A stretch of 64,000 nt of DNA from Dactylonectria macrodidyma. Lineage: Eukaryota; Ascomycota; Sordariomycetes; Hypocreales; Nectriaceae. The stretch covers positions 1,302,001-1,366,000 of the forward strand of contig JAGMUV010000019.1 in NCBI GenBank assembly GCA_020744425.1, in the 5' to 3' direction. This document shows positions 22,594 through 33,602 of this stretch, piece after piece. Numbering within the stretch: the first letter of the stretch is position 1; the number at the start of each line of letters is the position of its first letter. The notes under the pieces were generated by a model. The model worked only from the letters and a program-made list of their open reading frames with translations, was not told where the DNA came from and did not search any database. The translations under genes were made by a program, and so were the position numbers.

Positions 22594-24298
22594 CTACGGC
22601 TGATAACCGCCAAATCCGTTGTTGAAGTTTTGTCCAGGGCGAGGCTGAGCCCACTCGGCGTTGGGAGGCTGCTGACCACGTCCGTAGCCTCCAGCGCTCT
22701 GAGGGCCGGCATATCCCATGGGCGAACCTCCGTAGCCGGCTGGCGAGCCAGTCTGGGGAGGCGCGAAGTTTCCGGGCTGTGCGCCATACTGAGCTGCTTC
22801 TTACGGTATTAGTACAACCGTCCATAAATTGGCGAACCCTCAAACTTACCACCATACTGAGGATAGTACGTAGGGGTTCCTGGGTAGCCCTGGGGTGTCT
22901 GGGCGCTCTGCGGGCTGTACTGCTGAGAGGGGTCGAAGGCGCCACCACCCTGAGGGTTCGGCGTCTTGTCTTTACCCCACTAAAGATATATCAGCGATCG
23001 ATCGGTCGATTGGTGGTGGGTGTGTATGAACAGGAGGGGATGGCTTACACTGCACTTCAGGGGGCGGCCGTTGACATTGTAGCCATTCATTTGGCAGATG
23101 GACATGGCAGCATTCTCGTGTGTGTCCATCTTGATGAAGGCAAAGCCCCTGTCGGCCTGGAATCGCGACTCAACAACGAACCCAAAGTTCTGGAACAGAG
23201 GTACGACGTCATTTGGGGTCGTGTAGGGCGTCAGGTTTCCGACATAGCACGTTGTCTGCCAGCTTGGAGTCTGGGTCAGCACGACTTCGTAACTAGCGAT
23301 GCCGTGCGAAGGGAACTGGTGGTGGCCGTAGGGGGTTGTTGGGGTCATGCCCATCGCCGACATAGCCTGCTGCTGGGCCATAGAGGGTTGCCCCTTCTGG
23401 TTGGCCCAGTTGCATCGGATAGCACGCGAACCAAGCCACTCTCCATCCATGGAGCTAAGGGCCTTCTCGGCCTCAGGTCGGTCCCGGAAGGCCACAAAGC
23501 CATAACCTCGAGAGCGACCCGTCTTCATATCCCACATGACACGAGCCTCAGAGACGGAGCCGAAAGCCGAGAAGGCTTGGAGCAAGACCTCATCATTGAC
23601 CTCGTTGGACAAATCACCCACGAAGATGTGGAAGTGGTTGGAGGTGTCTTCCTTGTTGGTCGTGTTTGCCTGATAGGCCCAGTTGACTCTAATTTCCTGC
23701 TCCTGATGTCAGCTTCGAAGTCGTCGGCCAGCGTTGACATGTTTGGTATAATTTTACCGATTGGTGAACCCGTCTCCCGTTCAAGGTCTGCATGGCCCGC
23801 TCAGCGGAACCAGGGTCGTCGTACTCGACAAAGCCGTAGTTGTACCCTTTGGCCTAGAAAATCGGTGTGTTAGCCTCCACACGTAACTCACCGCTAACCA
23901 GTCCACCACGACAGCGGGAAAATACACACATTCTTATCCGGGATGATCTTGACGTTCTGAACATGACCAGTTGTCTCAAAGATCTGGCGCAGGACGTCTT
24001 CAGTCACGCGCTGGTCCAAACCACCGACGTATAGAGCGCGCTTGTTGGGTTCAGGGGCGGCGCGACGGAAGGCAGCAGCAGTGGTAGGCGACATCAAGCC
24101 GCCATTGTCACCGCCGGACAGGGGCGAGGTTATGGCCGTCGGAATCGGGTTATTGTTCTGCGGGATATGCAGGGGCGGCGGAGGAAGGTGGGATGGGTTG
24201 GGCTGGCCATTTTGGTTGCCTTCGAAGCCAGGGGCGCCCGTGTTAGGCTGAGGGGGAGGCAGCTGGCCCGGGTTGGAGGGAGCACCAGCGTCGGCCAT
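22594..24298 (-). CDS. PUB1: Pub1/TIA-1-type RNA-binding protein, three RRMs
   Basis: Five exons: 23930-24298, 23758-23853, 23049-23696, 22850-22979 and 22594-22793. The product is about 480 aa. The Pro/Asn-rich N-terminus is followed by RRM1 (RALYVGGLDQRVTE, then KGYNYGFVEY), RRM2 (FHIFVGDLSNEVNDE, then RSRGYGFVAF) and RRM3 (TCYVGNLTPYTT, then RGFAFIKM), with intact RNP2 and RNP1 motifs. A Gln/Gly/Tyr/Pro-rich tail ending FGGYQP is prion-like, as in TIA-1 and Pub1. The family binds U- and AU-rich RNA, stabilises poly(A) mRNA and assembles stress granules. The exon 3 acceptor at 23697 was chosen because it gives VHQSEIRVNW. The last acceptor (22794 or 22797) is ambiguous by one Ala. The frame is open upstream to an ATG at 24655, but that part looks like leader sequence. 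Confidence 0.93.
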
Positions 24299-26846
24299 TC
24301 TGGAGGATTGTTGGAGATCGGATGGAAAGGTTGGAGGGGGGAGGGACAGGATGGCGATATGGGGGATGGATGTAAGGCTACCTATGGTCGGATGGTCGAG
24401 GTGGAGCGCAGTCGGCGGTCGGCGGCGTTGGACGTGCCTGACAGGACAGGGGTAAGACGAGTTAACGAAGCTAGCGACACTGAGCGAGCGCGGGAGCGGC
24501 AACCCGACGAGTGACGAGGAGATACTAGGAAGCGGCGAGGCGGCGACAACTGGCAGCGAAAACCTGGCGGCGATAGATGGTGGTGGTGCAGTTGGCCGAG
24601 GAGCTGGAGACTGGATGAGACTTGGGTGTGCGTTGACAAATGTCGAGGGCCACAATGACGCTGGAGGTATGGAACTCGATATGGAACTAGAACTGGAACT
24701 GGAGCGGGCTCTAGAGCTGGAGCGGGAGCGGGAGCGAGAGCTGAAGCTGAAGCAGGAGCTGGAGCTGGAGCTGGGATAGAATCGCCGTACAACAGCACAA
24801 CAGCGCTACTTCGCGACCTAACGTCGACAATGGAGCCAACGCCGAGGCAGGCGGAAGACAGAAGTCGAGTGCGGGTGGAGGGTCGAGGACGGGAGACGGA
24901 AGGCGGGGACGGGAATAGGGAAAAGGAAAAAGGTAAAGCAAACGGACGAGTAAGAAAGAGGCCGAAGGAAACGATAAAGGAAACGGACACAGGAGAGGAA
25001 CAGCAAGAAGGACGAGAAATCGCAATTGCCACTCGGGTGATGTCTCAAAAAAAGAAAAACGTGTGTGCGATACGCAAGGTAATAAGGTATGCAAAGTAAG
25101 GTTCGGCACGGCAGGATCAGGCTGGCAGGAGAGGAGAACACCAGCTCATCAGCGTGATCACTGATGGGCTCCGGGTCGAGATGAGGGGGCGGACTGATAA
25201 CTCCCGTCAGGTAATTACATGGTACGTATCTAGGTGTCCTGTCCTGTCCCTTCGGGTCCTCCATGCACGAATAGGTGCTGTGCTATTGAGGCCTCTGTGT
25301 GCATGACGGTCTACCTTACAAGTAATTACCAGATTAAAATAACACACGTAAACGCACACACGCATCCAAGCCAACGCAGAGCTTTCTCCGGGACTCCAGC
25401 CCTTCAAAGCCCAAGCTCCTGCCTAAGCCTGTGTGATCTCAGGGTGACGGGCCACAGACCATCACGGCCTCTTATTCGTGGACGACGACCGGGGACGGAA
25501 TCCATCTGCCCTGCGACGAGGAGTCAAAGTTGGGTGGAACGGTGGCAAGTGGGCAAGGACGGTGGGCAAAGAACGGCGTACGAAGTTCACACCTTGTGCT
25601 AGGCTGGCAAGCTGGGCTGGAGTGATGTGTCGTCCGCGACTCCACGCCGTGAGAGAGGGGTGGGGTTGGTGGGGGTTGCCAATGCTTTCTTTCATTGCAT
25701 GGACGGGCGGCTCATTGTCTGTCGGTGCATGCAGCAGACCACGTACCGAGACAGCGGGTTGATCGCCACAAGGACTACCCAGTTGCTCGCCTCCTCTAAA
25801 GTGCTTGCCAGCGTGAGATCTGAGCTGAACCGCATTGCCCTCTCCTGTATCCGATCCCTCCAGGCTCTACATAGATCCAAGTCCGTTTAGACAACTGCGG
25901 GAGCACGACACAGGCCAGGACCAGTGGGTGTCGGTGAAATGGTGGAATGGCGACAGTCATCATACCAAGGGCATCAAAGCAGATCACAGGTCCAAATTCA
26001 CTACGTACCCTTGCATGACCTGACGGCAACATCCAGCCCTCAACCAGACAGTCAGCTCGCCATCAACCATTCGCTATTAAAAACCAGGGGTCGGTGTGCC
26101 CAGGCCCGCTTGGGGTTGGATCTAACTGAAGGGGATCACATTGCAATGATCAATCACAGTATGGAGATTACGCCTTGTCCAAATTTCTGGGGAACTAACT
26201 AGCTCTTGCTCCAGGCACAGTCTGATCGCCAGAAATCCATCACCGAACTGCTTACATCGTAGAATTCCATTCCGGATGTTTAACTTCATGGATTGTCTGA
26301 GCCCTTCTATCATCCGGTTGCCGGGATGTGGCGGTGGTAAAGTTCCACAGCCGCCACACCTGGTGGCTCATTTGCGCCACATGTGGTATAAGAAACCCAG
26401 ACTAGGGAGATGGTCTCACATAAAGTAGCAATCCAGTATTCTCCATCGTTTCCTTTAAAAACCGTTACTGGCGTGCTTGGTCGTATACTAAGTACACTTT
26501 CTATCTAGAATTGCACCATTGATAGACAACCCACCCGCAACATGAAAGGCGTCAATCTCGTTCATGTCACCGGCAGGAGAGGGAAGCCAGCCACAATTTC
26601 ACGTGACCTATTCTACTAAAATGGGTATGGATGTGGCCAAAGCTTCAGAACCCCGTACCTCTATGGCTCCCGACGTCGCTCCCTCTCTTCATCACTGTCT
26701 ACCTCTGTTGCAGACCGTCAGTCGCCTCAACACTTACAACCCTATATAAATCTAAACACAAACCTCCCCCACATCTACCCCTTCTCTACTATTCACCTCT
26801 CCTTTACGTACCATACGAGCACGTCCCGAGTTCCAGGTCCTGGGCG
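24299..26846. other. Intergenic, PUB1 leader/promoter and MED2-like promoter
   Basis: About 2.5 kb with no supportable gene. The first 800 bp on the PUB1 side are purine/pyrimidine-biased and include a hexamer-type repeat. The rest holds short overlapping frames only. A region near 26400 to 26800 just ahead of the MED2-like ATG is pyrimidine-rich. Confidence 0.5.
24679..24774. repeat. Degenerate GGAGCT/GGAACT hexamer tract
   Basis: About 95 bp of compound hexamers (GGAACT, GGAGCG, GGAGCT, GAAGCT) lie upstream of PUB1. On the minus strand this reads as alternating CAGCTC/AGCTCC, consistent with a variable microsatellite in the 5' leader. Confidence 0.8.
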
Positions 26847-28193
26847 ATGGCGTCTTCAAATACCCAAGACCCCTTGGATGTCCTCCAGCTAATGGTGAAT
26901 GATGTGGTAAGAACTTTCCCCTCTCTCCATTTTACATTTTACTTGCCAGAATTTCTGCTCACCAGGATGCTCCACAGCTCGTACAAACTGGAAAGGCACT
27001 CCGTGCCTCTCGCAAGGATGGTCAAGGGAACGTAGCGCAGGTTCATGGGTCTCTTCAGTCTAAGCTGCCAGATACCATTCGCACATTCCATTCAGCCTTA
27101 GACGACCTTGAGAACGAGATTGTAAGCCATTCTTCCTTTCAACGGAGCAGGTTGCTAAATTTGAAACCAGCTTAGAGCCAAATCGGTCTTGCTCCGTGAC
27201 CTTACTCAGATACAGGAGCGGAAACAGCAGCAGGAGCAGCAGCAGCAGCAGGCACAGCAGCAAGCACAGCTCAAACAAGAGCAAATTCAGCAGCACGAAC
27301 AAGCACATCACCAACAGCAAATCAAAAGACCTGGGCACCCTGTTCAAGCGCCACAACAGCCTCAACCTATCCAGTCGCAATCCAAGGAACCGATGGTGAT
27401 TGACCTAGACTCGTCTCCGCCTCCCAATGATCAACACATGACAGAAACCAAGGCCACCAAACCTGTTGCGCCATTTCCAGATATGGGCATGGGACTTCCG
27501 GACATGGGCGAGGCCGACCTAGTAATGAAGCACGAGGCCCCGTCTGTTTCACTACTGCCCGTCCCTGATTCTACCAACATCAAATCAGAACCTACCATCT
27601 CTCCTGCTCCGATGGCTCCGATGCCCGACATGGACGAAAAGCCAGTGGACATCGATATGGATATATCTGGTGGAGACCTGCCCAACCCAGAATTGAACTT
27701 CACCGATATGGAATTTACTCTCGCTCCAACAAATAACGAGAGCCAAAATCCACCCACCTCCCATGAGCCGTCATTTGACCTAACCACATTTGCGCCCGCT
27801 GAGGGCGGTGACGATCTTCTTGGGCTTGACAACCTCTTGCCCCCCAACCCTAGTGAGCATGCGAATATCAATCCTGTTTCTCAAAACCCCGCCACAGAAA
27901 ACGCAGTCAAGCCTGAAAATTCAGAGAACCTCAACATTTCAGCAAGTGCAATGGACCTGACGAACACTGGGGTTCAAGACAACTTGTCTATCAAGAAAGA
28001 CGAAATCTCCGACTCGACATTCGACGAGCTACTGTTCATGGACACGGACAACAACTTTGGGGGTGGAGGCAGTGGCGGTCTAGGCGAGGACACGTTCGCA
28101 GATCTGATGGATAGCCGCGACGACACATTCGACTTGATGGAACATGGAGATTTCGATGCCTCGTACTTCGGTTTGGACCAGGACGAGACATGA
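26847..28193 (+). CDS. MED2: Mediator tail subunit Med2-like protein
   Basis: Three exons: 26847-26906, 26966-27121 and 27171-28193, with introns GTAAGA..ACCAG and GTAAGC..ACCAG. The product is about 412 aa. The N-terminal 80 residues form a helical module (QDPLDVLQLMV, then LQSKLPDTIRTFHSALDDLENEIL) that resembles the FHxxLDDLE block of yeast Med2. A Gln-rich coiled coil follows (CAG/CAA tract), then a long acidic, Pro/Met-rich disordered region with repeated MPDMD/LPDMG-type motifs. The C-terminus has acidic-aromatic motifs (DSTFDELLFMDTD, DDTFDLMEHGDFD). Med2 forms the Mediator tail triad with Med3 and Med15 and contacts activators. The acidic hydrophobic C-terminal motifs would fit an activation domain. 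The family call rests on the N-terminal helix and overall architecture, so it is moderately confident. Confidence 0.68.
27223..27320 (+). repeat. CAG/CAA (polyglutamine) tract in the Med2-like gene
   Basis: An interrupted run of CAG and CAA codons encodes a Gln-rich coiled-coil segment. It is a likely length-variable site between strains. Confidence 0.8.
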
Positions 28194-29229
28194 ACGACGA
28201 AAGTTGGAAAGGCAAGTTGCGAATCTCCTTTATCATCCCCTGGATATCACGGCAAATTTTATTAAACTATACCCCGGGTGTGCGTATGACGGAAGAACTG
28301 GTGTTTTTGTACTATTCTTGGGTTCGTTTGAAACAGTTATCTATTCACCTAGGGCAAATGGCTCCAGCAACATCTTGGCAACACAAGACATAGGCTAGAA
28401 CATGTGTGTAGGAATCAACAAGAGCACGAAACATAACTTGAAACACTTTACTGAGGCTGGGTCAAATAATTCGAAGATGAGACACCTTCCCTCGAATAGG
28501 TACGCCCATTTCAAACCCTCGTATTAATCCATTGATAGAAGGGATGTTAGGCAAATGATTTTCATATCATTGAGACACTTGCCTATCTAGCTCTGTACAT
28601 GTATGTCGATTGTGAAACTCGGTCGTATTGTATCCCTGGCTTGGCCAAAGATAAGCATAGACTTACCAATCTCGTATGAGGAACAGCCAGTAACATGCTG
28701 ACAATCCCCTCTACTATGGCGTTCCTTGGCTATGTACCAGCAAGGGAAGGATTTGGGAGACCAAGCTGGCGTACGGCTTGGCATGTCTGGGATGTTTGTG
28801 GCCAATCTTCGTGTGGCTTAAGATGCTTTACACACGATGCTTGGTAGATTACACATCCAGTAATGCAGAATCCCTATGATGGTAAAGTTTCGGGGAATGC
28901 TTCGCTTTCTAGGCCAGACTCGGCCATATAATGTGGATTAGATAATTTGAGCTAGATACGCTACACATGATATAATACAAATGAACCATTTTCTCCAGAT
29001 ATGGACAACAGGCGCTCAGTCAACTCCAAGCAAAACTCCCTTGCCTTGGCCGCTCGTTCTTTTGACGAGAAGGCCCTGGGGAGGGTTAGAAACAAGAAAA
29101 ACGTTAATCATCATAAGTCGTAATGGTGCTGTTCTCACAACACAAAGGGTATGGCTGTTACATCCTCTGAACCTAGAGATTTCTTTCTTCAATGGGAAGC
29201 TCCCATCTTCCTCACAAATCATTTCAAAA
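28194..29229. other. Intergenic between convergent MED2-like and PH genes
   Basis: About 1 kb, comparatively A/T-rich, with the two 3' ends. No coding or structural element recognised. Confidence 0.5.
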
Positions 29230-30471
29230 TCACACGGCAGCGGCAGCCCGGGCTTCTAGCTCACGACGTTTGGAGAGGAGACTCTTGAAGGCGCCTAGAC
29301 ACTGGACAAGAGACTCCTCGTCGTGGGCACAGAAACGGTACGTCTTCTCTTCGGTGATGACCTGAAGACAGTGGTTCTTGGTCTTGGAGAGAGGATCAAT
29401 GTCAACGACATTAACGACGGAGGGGAGGGGAAGAATCCATTGAGCCTTGTACTCGGACTCATCCTTGTAGAGGATGAGATTACGAGGGCGGAGAACAGCC
29501 CATCTGTCCTTCCACTGGCGGACACCGCGGCGGGTACGGAGGAACCACAGCTTGCCCTGCCAGATAACACGGTCGGGATCTTGTTCCAGGTTGGACACAC
29601 TAGTTTGGCTGGTGGATTGAATACCAAATGCAGGCTGGCGCATCATTCCCGCCGTAGGATTTTGCACTGCGAGGCTTTCGATTGAAGGGTCGTGCACTCG
29701 TATGGCCTCGTTGTCGGAGAAGTCAGAATGGGAGGCCAGCTCCGCACCAGACAGACCTGAAGACTCGAGAAGGGAGGAGCGTCGTCGATTGCCCGAGGCA
29801 AATTTGGGATGTGGTGTTGCCAGAGGCTCGGGAGAGCTGGAGAGGAAGCGGTCGTGGTCACCCAAGCGGTCCATGGATCCAGTGGGAGGCATCGATCCAC
29901 GGCTGGTGGATAGGCGCGGGACTTGCGGGCTGGCCAGAAACATCTCGTCCTCTTCCTCGTCAATGCGAGCGTCTTTACGGATCAGGTCGAGCCACTCATG
30001 GGCATCCTTGGCAGTCGGCGCCTGGAAGTGGTAGTTTCGAGAGGGAGAGAAGAGACCGAAGACGTTTTCACGTTTGTGCTTGGGGTCCTTGAGGTCGGCA
30101 ACGGCGGTCAGATCGGAGAGGTAAATTTGGTGTCGCAAACGGTCCTCCTTTTCTGTCTTGTACATGGAGAGGGTGTTGGGGCGCAAGACGATATAGATGT
30201 TCTTCCATTTCTGTATGATGGCGTTAGTTGAAAGGCAGAATATGAGGGTGAGGCTGTGGAGAGAACAGGAGGTACGAACCTTGGTCTTTTGGGTGCGCTT
30301 CTGAACATAGCCGCTCTTCAGGACGCGATCGAATTCAAAGCAGCCATCGTTATTGACGGGGGAGAAGGCGTCAATGTTGGAATTGCTGCGGTGGCGGGTC
30401 GAGATGTCGAGCTTGGCGGCGGGGAGAGGCATGGCTCGGGGAGCAGCTCGTTCAGTGATAGGTTCAACCAT
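29230..30471 (-). CDS. Double pleckstrin-homology domain protein (Opy1-like)
   Basis: Two exons: 30280-30471 and 29230-30210, with a 69-nt phase-0 intron GTTCGT..CTAAC..ATACAG. The product is about 390 aa. PH domain 1 covers about residues 50-150 (VLKSGYVQKRTQKTK, WKNIYIVLRPNTLSMYK, DAHEWLDLIRKD). PH domain 2 covers about 285-385 (VIWQGKLWFLRTRRGVRQWKDRWAVLRPRNLILYK, TYRFCAHDEESLVQCLGAFKSLL). Between them lies a Ser-rich linker. Each PH domain ends with the conserved Trp or its hydrophobic equivalent in the last helix. Two tandem PH domains without other modules resemble yeast Opy1, a PI(4,5)P2 sensor, but orthology is inferred. The intron is stop-free and 3n, so retention would insert 23 residues into PH1. 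Confidence 0.85.
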   Translation of the reverse strand: MVEPITERAAPRAMPLPAAKLDISTRHRSNSNIDAFSPVNNDGCFEFDRVLKSGYVQKRTQKTKVRTSCSLHSLTLIFCLSTNAIIQKWKNIYIVLRPNTLSMYKTEKEDRLRHQIYLSDLTAVADLKDPKHKRENVFGLFSPSRNYHFQAPTAKDAHEWLDLIRKDARIDEEEDEMFLASPQVPRLSTSRGSMPPTGSMDRLGDHDRFLSSSPEPLATPHPKFASGNRRRSSLLESSGLSGAELASHSDFSDNEAIRVHDPSIESLAVQNPTAGMMRQPAFGIQSTSQTSVSNLEQDPDRVIWQGKLWFLRTRRGVRQWKDRWAVLRPRNLILYKDESEYKAQWILPLPSVVNVVDIDPLSKTKNHCLQVITEEKTYRFCAHDEESLVQCLGAFKSLLSKRRELEARAAAAV

Positions 30472-33400
30472 GTTTAGTCAAGGGAATACGGAAGGCGACG
30501 GTCAAAGGCGAGAGATGGAGGCCAGGTGCGACGAGGCGAGGCCGTGGACATGAGCAAGGCGGGAGGCTTCGATCGGGGGCGTCGGTAGCAGCGTTGACGG
30601 CAGCACTGAGAGCAACGGTTGACGATGACGCGACGGTTTATGCTTCGAGGTGGAGGTAAAGGTGAGTTAAGTGGGAGGACTTGCGACAAGTGCGTGGGTT
30701 GCGGCAAGAAGAAAGCTTGGCCCTCGAAGGGATGGGGCTATGAACAGGGATATGGTGCCGTGACGGAGCGGAGGACCTAGGTACCGGGGGAGGAGACGCG
30801 TGGTGCGGGAGGTCAACAATGTGAGAGATTGATGAAAGAGTCTGGAGCAGCAGCAGCAGGTCGCATGGGTAACGAGTAGATGGGTATTTGTGTGGCCGTT
30901 CCAGACGGTGGGCGGGTCATATAGTTGTGTCCGTATGTTGGCCTGTATATTGCTCCGAGACTGTGGAATGTCTAGGTGCGTTCCGTCTGGGGTGGGTAGA
31001 TGTGCGACTAAGGAAAGGGGGCGTGCGTGACGTCTGTGTGGTACCGAAGGTTGGGTTTGGGTTTCGTCGGAGTCTCGAGCTGTGGTGGCTTGTTTCTAGT
31101 GATGACGGCGGTTGTAGTGATGGTTGGTGATGATAGTTGCTGGTGTTGTTTGTTGTTGTCGTCGGTGGTATTACGTAGGTGGTGCGAGCGGGAGAATGAT
31201 GGGCAATGGAAGGGAAGGGAAAAGAACGAGGCAACGTAATATGCGGCACGGAAGGAAGGATTAAAAAAGGCTGCCTGAATGACAGGTAATGGGGTAAAAG
31301 CAGGCAGAGGCTGATACGAACGCACCGAGGGAAGGGGACCCAAACCTGGGCCGGTGTTTTGATCAGTGGGAAGTGACTCTCTGGCTGCTTGCGGGCGAAC
31401 ATTCTAACAGTGTGGAGTGGAGCGCCCCCGGGCAATACAAGCGCAGTACGTACCGCCACTAAGACGTACGACGTATACCTAGGTAGGTAGTCTATTATGG
31501 GCTACCTAGCCTGCTAAGCCGAGGCGGGGACGCACTCGATGATGAAAATTGAAGCTAAGAAAAAGCCAAGTCACAGATCTGCAGCCTTCAAGGCCCGGGT
31601 ACGTACGAGGTACCTGCCGCAGATGGTGTCGGTACTGGGGGCTCCAAGTACTGGAGGCGTAGATGCCAGGATGAGTAAATTCCCCTACCTGGAAGTGCTG
31701 CGACCTCCTGGCCCTGTTTCAGTGTCGAGTTGCTGGTGCCGAATCACTGGGGATGAACCATTATTAGGTACCAAGGGAAGGGAATTCTGTTGAACCGACT
31801 TCTGTAACCATCAAGTCCGGATGGCCCTGGGGAAAGGGAAAAAGGATGTCAGTTCTGCCTACTTTCATGTACTACCCATCCCACCCCCCCGGCAGTCAGT
31901 CACACGCATTCGTCTGAATTGATGATCATGGATGCGGGAAAAAGGTTGGCAACTTGGCTTCGGGCCCCTCGCACCCCGGGAGTCATGCAGTATGCACTGC
32001 GACGCTGCTCAGCAAAGAGCTACAAAGAAGGAGGGGACCGCCAAAAAAAAAAAAAAAAGACACTTGGACGAGAAGAGCAAAAAGGGGATCCCGAGAGGAA
32101 CGTTGAGTCGTCGACGAAGCCAATGCACGCACGTATTCGTAAAAGCTGCCAGCGCGAGGCGCCCCGATGGGGGTTTGGATTTGTGAGCTCAAAAACGCCC
32201 AGCCGCCCCATTGGCATCAGGTGGCGCAATTCCAGACCCGCGGCCGCCGTCATGGAGACTTGGAAGATGGGAAGCGCGCTGCATCGAGGGACGGATACAG
32301 TAAGAGCCATTGCGCCCAATTCGAATTCGGTTGAGCGCGACGAGCGTCAGCGTCAGACATTGTCAGCCAGCGAGTGAATCCGTAAGCGGGCTGGCAGGCG
32401 ACTCTATTCGGGGCTTCAGCCTCAGCGACAAGCGTCAGTGACAAGCATTCAGTGGCAACCTAAGCATTCAGTGACGGGCTCGGCCACACTGACTGGCTCG
32501 CGTTGGACGTTCCATGTCTCGGCCGTGACCGACTTGGCCCTCACTCATTCTCTGAGTGAGTGTGTACCGGCATGTGGTGTATGTACCGGTATTTGTGTCT
32601 CTGTCTACATAGCAGTACGTACTCACCTCTAATTGTCCCACAGTTGCTGTTCCAGATCGACGTTCCAGGTCAAGGTCTCCTTGTTCCAGCGCCAGGTCCC
32701 AGGTCAAGACTCCAGGCCTCGTTCTCCGCGCGCCATAGCCATGCTCTTGGTCGCTTGGTCGGTCGCCCTTCATCAAATCGTCCATCTCTCGTCCATCTGT
32801 CGCCCTATCTGTCGACCATCTTGAGACGATACCCAGCGGCTAATGGCCCGATCCGTTAGTCCAGCCTCGCGATCCCATTGCCGCTCAGCCCCCCTAGTTG
32901 GTGTTGAGGCATTGTCTTTGACTTCCATGATCTATTCTTGGTGCAAAGGAGGAAGGAAGAGGAAGAAAACTGTTCCCTCCTCTGCTTCTTTATCAATTGT
33001 TGCGCGCGTTCTCTCGCCTCCGTGAGCCTCCGTCTTTGCTCTGCTTCAAGAGCATCTCATAACCCTAGTCTCAGCGGTCGGCCTATCACCGGTCGGCCCC
33101 GACTCCTGCTCCGTAGCGTGCAACTTTAGAAGCACCTCCTCCACAGCGGGTTGAGCAAGGAGTTCTCAACCAGAATTCATATTCCTTGACAACCGAGGTG
33201 GGCCGTGTAAATGCTTCATCAGACATAGTCAACATTAATGTTGACTCATTTCACACCTTCCCAATATTGTTTCTGGTTATTCGCCATGTCATCTCAAATA
33301 TCGCGCAAGCTTTTGAGTCATCGGCGAGAGCTCTAGCGCAATAATTCATAGTCTCTTCTACACCAGCGGTTCGCCTCAACTCCATGCAATAGTTGCCAAT

Positions 33401-33602
33401 GCTGCGGGGGGTGATGAAGAGTTATAGTGTTATATAGTCTCCCCTTCGAAGACAGTATGAGGTGAAAACAAATAAGCAACCCAGCATCGTGTCTAGCTTG
33501 ATTAGCCTCCTTCCACTTACAGAGTACTCTCAGTTCCTGCTCCCCTCTTCTGTCCCCACACCATCTCGAGTTCCCAACACTTACAAGTCGCAAACAACAA
33601 CA
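30472..33602. other. 3.1-kb gene-poor interval
   Basis: No supportable gene. It starts as the promoter of the PH gene and ends as the promoter of the phosphotransferase gene. Features seen are a 16-bp poly-A at 32043-32058, CCAGGTCAAG-type short direct repeats at about 32660-32715, and repeats of CATTCAGTG near 32446-32475. Frames here overlap on both strands and have no recognisable content. Confidence 0.45.
32043..32058 (+). repeat. Poly-A homopolymer (16 bp)
   Basis: Uninterrupted run of 16 A between CC and G. I see no coding retroelement signature or flanking target-site duplication to mark it as a retrotransposon tail. Confidence 0.85.

Noticed and set aside
22779..23873. 364-codon plus-strand frame opposite PUB1
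   Set aside because: Antisense of the three-RRM gene; no family motif, and the opposite strand is clearly coding.
24299..24655. N-terminal extension of PUB1 from ATG 24655
   Set aside because: In frame, but Pro/Ser/Leu-rich leader-like sequence; MADAGAPSNPG is the more likely start.
32043..32058. Retrotransposon tail
   Set aside because: A poly-A alone, with no coding remnant or flanking duplication visible.
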